From positions 69,389,192 to 69,453,191 of the forward strand of contig CM065300.1 in the NCBI GenBank assembly GCA_032871835.1: a DNA stretch of 64,000 bases. The letters run 5' to 3'. Positions 60,133 to 64,000 of this stretch are shown here, one piece after another. Position numbers and translations under genes: made by a program. Positions within the stretch are counted from its first letter, which is position 1, and every line of letters begins with the position of its first letter. The notes beneath the pieces were generated by a model that did not search any database, was not told where the DNA came from, and was given only the letters and a program-made list of their open reading frames with translations. Source of the stretch: Dipteronia dyeriana (taxonomy: Eukaryota; Streptophyta; Magnoliopsida; Sapindales; Sapindaceae).

Positions 60133-61315
60133 TGTTAATAGCCAAATTTGGCTAGGAACCAAAGAGAATTTTTCCACTCTCCTAGCTCTGGTCCAGGCCC
60201 GAGATTACCCATCTTTGAACCCTGGATCTTGGGGTGGAGCCATGGAGCCTTCTCGTAAGTGAGGAAAGGTCATCAAGCTTAGGAAGCATCCGTGGTGGAT
60301 CCTGACACGATCGACTCAAGCTCCTTACACCAAACAGAGAATTCAGATAAGGTCCAATGCATGACAAACTAGGCTCCCCAAGCTTGGGATGACCCCGTAA
60401 CCTTCCCAGAAGCCTACCATTCTCTCCGAACAGAGAAAGTGATCCATTAAGCCCCACACTCACACTGCATAGTTGCTCCACCTCGCTAAAGGAAGTTTCA
60501 AATCCTTCCAGGCAGAAAGAAGGGAGCCTACCAGAGTACCGGTACCACCGGAGGATGCCTAGGAAACCATCCTTAGTTCCAAAAAACGTAGAGGGGTCCG
60601 ACCAAGCTCCTAGAACCAAGAACGTGGTATGGACCTGCCATGCTCTATAAAACAGTTAACACTTATACTTAATGACCTCCATGACAAATCACGCCATGAA
60701 GACATACAGGATCATGTCTATCCTCCATCGAGCGTTGAATCACAGCGTACGTGCATGGCAAGTATTTGAGTCCAAAGAGGAAACAACCTTGTCTCCAAGA
60801 ATATTCTCAATTCCGTCATTAGATCAAAGTCAACAACATTCAAAATAGAAGATCCTGCCCGATAAGGGGGGATTGGATTCAGAGAATCATGGGGGGAGAA
60901 TCACAAATTTAACCTATTTGGACTGTGTATAAATACGCCCAAGTATGCATTAAGAGAGGGGGAATCGACAACTAATAGAAGAAAACAAGAGGGTGAATAA
61001 GAGTGAATTCAAGGCCAAAATTCTTTAGTCAGAACACAGCCGTCGTGGTATTCTACTATTCGACCGGCACGAGGTTTCTATCCTACTGTATCTTAGTGAG
61101 ATTGAGAGTGTTCTAGAGCTTCTGTACGACATATATGATTTATAATAAAATGGCATTAATCTTCTTCTCATCACATTGACCCCTATGTTAAATACCTCAC
61201 CATTGCATAATTAATCATGGTACTTAAGGTATCAACCTCCGGCAACCACCTCCGTGGTAGTGGTCTCGAGGGTGTTAACCGAAATTTCTCACCATGAACA
61301 GATTTTCAGTTAACA
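60133..61315 (+). repeat. 5' LTR of the plus-strand gypsy element (1183 bp)
   Basis: Begins TGTTAATAGCC and ends TTCAGTTAACA (TGTTAA inverted at the ends). TATA box TATAAATA at 60928-60935. Followed after 5 nt by the primer-binding-site-like TGGCGTCGTCTGTGGGAAC. An alternative start at TGTTGGTCC (60099) was considered less likely. The long minus-strand reading at 60182-60619 is chance. Confidence 0.75.
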
Positions 61316-61320
61316 CTTTC

Positions 61321-61339
61321 TGGCGTCGTCTGTGGGAAC
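61321..61339 (+). promoter_or_regulatory. Primer-binding site of the plus-strand gypsy element
   Basis: TGGCGTCGTCTGTGGGAAC, 5 nt after the LTR. TGGCGCCGTCTGTGGGAA-like blocks are the usual sequence after 5' LTRs of plant Tat-type elements; the one C-to-T difference suits an old copy. Confidence 0.75.
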
Positions 61340-61390
61340 AAACCCACACCACTATTTTTATATTTACAAGTTTATTGTTTTACAGTAATT

Positions 61391-62880
61391 ATGAGGTTTC
61401 GTCCTCCTAAGGACAACCCAAAACCTCGAGACATCAGTATACCCCCTTGACCAAGAAGGAACAGAAGAAGGAAAGAAAATCCAAGCATCACAAGCCAGCT
61501 TCGTGTCAGCCAGACATGGAGCGGGCTCAAACCCACAGACCGTGAACCAAACTATGATAAACTAACATGCTGTGGCCATCGTGGAGAATGTCCGCGTTCA
61601 TTCAGCCATAAAAGGAATTGCTCATCAGCTGGCAGATCTTGGTACTCAAGGAGCGGCGAGCAGATCCGCTGTAAGGCAACCTGTCTTTGACCGGCTGGGA
61701 CCCCTTCCACCGGTTCCTACCCATAATAGAATAGGACCTACGACTTCTATCCGGGATAGGATAGAGCCCATGCCCCCAGTCCTAGACAGGTTGACCAATT
61801 ATCAACCCAAACGGGGTCAAGTCGGCAGTTGATGCTCCATCGAGGGCACCTTACAGCCACCATCGACCGATGATAGTCGGCAAACTGAACAAGCGGAGCC
61901 CACCCCGAAAGATGACAAAGTGGAGATATCCAGTTCGTCGGGGGATCTGACAACGGAAGCTAGGAGATCTATTCCAAAAAGCATGGAAATAAGCGCGTGA
62001 GGGACCAACTGGCCAAGATGTAGAAGGAGATACAACAGTTGAAAAGAGGGAAGGATTAGGAGGTCAAAAAGGACCCCATAAGTGAGATAAACGCCATTTT
62101 ACCAGAAAGATTCAGAAGACGGACCTCCTACCAAAGTTTAAGATGCCATCAGACAAGTTCTTCATCACGGAGGATCCTTTGAGCCACTTAGAGAGTTTCA
62201 TCACACAGATGGAAATCCAAAACATGACCAGGGCCGCCATATGCTGGATGTTCCCTACTACATTAATAGATTAAGCTAAGTCCTGGTTCAGAAAGCTACT
62301 CGCTAGCAGTGTGGATTCTTTCACAAAGCTGTCAACTGATTTCTGCTTGAAATTCTAGAGAGTCAAACCCTGATTGAAGAATCTCATCCATCTACAGTAC
62401 ATGATCCAAGAGAGGAGGGAAACCCTCCAGGCTTATATGGAACAACTCCACAAGGAAGTCATCGAGATGAGCGTCTTCATTGAGAAAGAAATCCTCACAA
62501 ATTTCAGGCTGAACCTGTGGGCGGACAAGCTTTTTCAGTCCTTTGCCAAGCGGCCTCCAGATACATACCAAGAAGCCTATGAAAAGGCTCTAGAGCAAAT
62601 AGAAGTCGATCAGCAGCTCAATGTCAAGATGGAACATGACGATATGAGAACGGTGAAGCGTCAGAAGAAGGAAACTCCTAGACCAGAGTCAGCTCAGAAA
62701 AATCAGAATAAACCACCCAATCGGTCGACATACCGCTTCCCTGTTTCTTAACCAAAGTAAGAAAGGTATCCAGTAAGGCGGACCCTTCTGCAGGTTTCAC
62801 CTCCTCCCAAGAGAGTAGCACATGTAACGCGAGATGAGAAAGGGTATGATCATTCACCCTTTTGAATGCATCACGTGAAA
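61391..62880 (+). pseudogene. gypsy gag, degenerate
   Basis: Opens at ATG 61391 (MRFRPPKDNPKPRD). A gag domain follows at about 62130-62600: CWMFPTTLID, SWFRKLLASSVDSFTKLS, LIHLQYMIQERRETLQAYMEQ, then KRPPDTYQEAYEKALEQIEV and a basic tail RTVKRQKKE. Stops occur near 61449, 62271 and 62355. This protein forms the particle shell in active elements. Confidence 0.7.
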
Positions 62881-62913
62881 CGATCTATCTCGCTATTTAG
62901 GGAAAGAGGCTAC

Positions 62914-64000
62914 TGTTAGAATTATGCTCGTTAGCAAGAGTGTAATATTGTAATTAACAATCTTTTCATATGAATAAAGTGATTTCTAGTTTAACAAATC
63001 TTATAGCATTTATAGTTTAATTATTATAATTGTCAAAAGTAAATAATCATAAGGTCAAAAGACTATGAGAAAAGAAGAATTGTTCATACATCTAGATATG
63101 TATGAATCATTTGTTGATTGTGATTGGGTTGTGTCTATTGGAGTTTAAATTTAGATAGCCCGTCAAGATCCCCAATGTACACGAACTTGCATGGATCACT
63201 TGATATATTCTACCGGACCAATAGGGGTCCATCTAGAATTGTAATAAGGCATGTGAACTTGTTTCATTTTGTAAGAATAGGTCTAGTTCATATGTGGACT
63301 TTTTTTTAAGGTCCAATGGATTTAATAAAATAAGAAAGATAATATATGGCCCTTACATATATTGTATGGGCGGCAAAGGCTATTAAGAATAGCATAAATA
63401 TATTATTTTTATTTTATTCTTTAATTAAATAGAAATTAATTAATTTGTTAATTAATTAATTAATTAATTATTTATTTATTTAATTAAAAGTCAAAAAAAA
63501 ATTCCTAGTAGGAGATGATCTCCTAAAACTATACTATTGTTGGTAGTATAGTTAATGTTAAAGACTATATTTGATAAGTAGATAAATAAAAGGAATTATT
63601 TATCTAATCAAATTAGGAAGTCTTTAATATGGTTACAAATACATTATTGAGTTAGATTAGGAGTCTTGGTGTAGGAAAGAATTCTTATTGGAAAAGAATT
63701 CTTGGTCACCAAGTAAAACTACTTAGTGGTAGAATTCTTCTTTGAAAAGGATTCATAACCACCAAGTTACTCTACCTAAGGATAGGATTCTTGTCCATCA
63801 AGTAATCCTTCTTAGGAAAGAATAAACTCTCCTAATCTAAATCAAAGAGTAAAATTCGGCCAACAACATATGGTTATAGGAGAAGTTAGATTTCCTTTTA
63901 GATAAAGACTCTTAACTACCAAATAAATCCACCTAAGGAATTGATTCTTGACAACCAAGCAAATCCTTCTTAAGAAAGGATTTATCATCCTATATATATA
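62914..64000 (+). mobile_element. LTR-like sequence inserted in the second gypsy gag, runs off the window
   Basis: Begins TGTTAGAATTATGCTCG at the point where the gag reading stops. AT-rich, no coding region. It holds an (ATTA)n run (about 63436-63482) and, at 63690-63990, about five diverged units of 50-60 bp with ACCAAGTAA..CTACTTA and GGAAAGAATTCTT motifs. The class cannot be settled without its far end. Confidence 0.5.

Larger units (their letters stand above)
60133..62913 (+). mobile_element. Second Ty3-gypsy element (plus strand), 5' part only, inserted in the first element's gag
   Basis: 5' LTR 60133-61315, then a primer-binding-site-like block and a degenerate gag. It is cut at 62914 by another LTR-like sequence. 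Its 3' part would lie beyond the window. Confidence 0.8.

Noticed and set aside
60182..60619. 145-residue minus-strand reading as a gene
   Set aside because: It lies wholly inside the gypsy LTR and shows no recognisable domain.

Overview
The window is nuclear DNA of a flowering plant, probably a eudicot. It is AT-rich, the one well-preserved gene has short exons with plant-type introns, and almost everything else is transposable element (TE) of families known from angiosperm genomes. I see no bacterial, organellar or viral gene, no CRISPR array, and no tRNA or rRNA gene that I can support. The only gene that reads as intact is a serine carboxypeptidase-like (SCPL) gene on the minus strand (35597-38282, 12 exons, 475 codons). 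All other coding matter is broken by stop codons and frameshifts.

Layout. 1-7130: a Mutator-like element (MULE) of the type that carries a DUF1985/Ulp1-like protease gene (+) facing a mudrA transposase gene (-), followed by a 20-bp minisatellite. 7917-12350: a truncated Ty1-copia element (-). 12756-15259 and 18288-26660: two inverted copies (A and B) of one non-autonomous TIR element carrying inverted TTTAATTGGG-type arrays. Copy B is further interrupted by a very G-rich hAT-type MITE and a 2.2-kb solo LTR. Between A and B lie a 179-bp MITE with a 9-bp target duplication, a 1.2-kb PIF/Harbinger-like element with TTA duplication, and a copia solo LTR. 26661-33498: a plant L1-type LINE (+) with ORF1, endonuclease, RT and RNase H. 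33625-34162: a hAT MITE with a perfect 8-bp duplication. 35597-38282: the SCPL gene. 39344-about 45400: a second, related LINE (-).

The right third is a nest. A Tat-like Ty3-gypsy element on the minus strand runs from its 3' LTR at 48399-48868 to its gag near 60132. It has an antisense extra ORF (+ strand) and a 55-bp satellite-like array between pol and LTR. The extra ORF is interrupted by two LTR-like insertions (50186-about 51574 and 52073-53282). The gag is interrupted by a second gypsy element (+; LTR 60133-61315, PBS, degenerate gag), which is itself interrupted at 62914 by another LTR-like sequence running off the window. A relative of the first inserted repeat lies at 45917-about 48130, and both copies carry a GC-rich hairpin at the same place.

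The genes do not form one pathway. The TE proteins served the mobility of their own elements and are now dead. The SCPL gene stands alone between the two LINEs. The points most worth a second look are the hairpin kept in two diverged LTR-like repeats, the G-run hAT MITE, the paired A/B elements, the amber-dominated decay of the first LINE, and the loss of all RT catalytic aspartates in the gypsy element. I did not find a convincing wholly new biological system.
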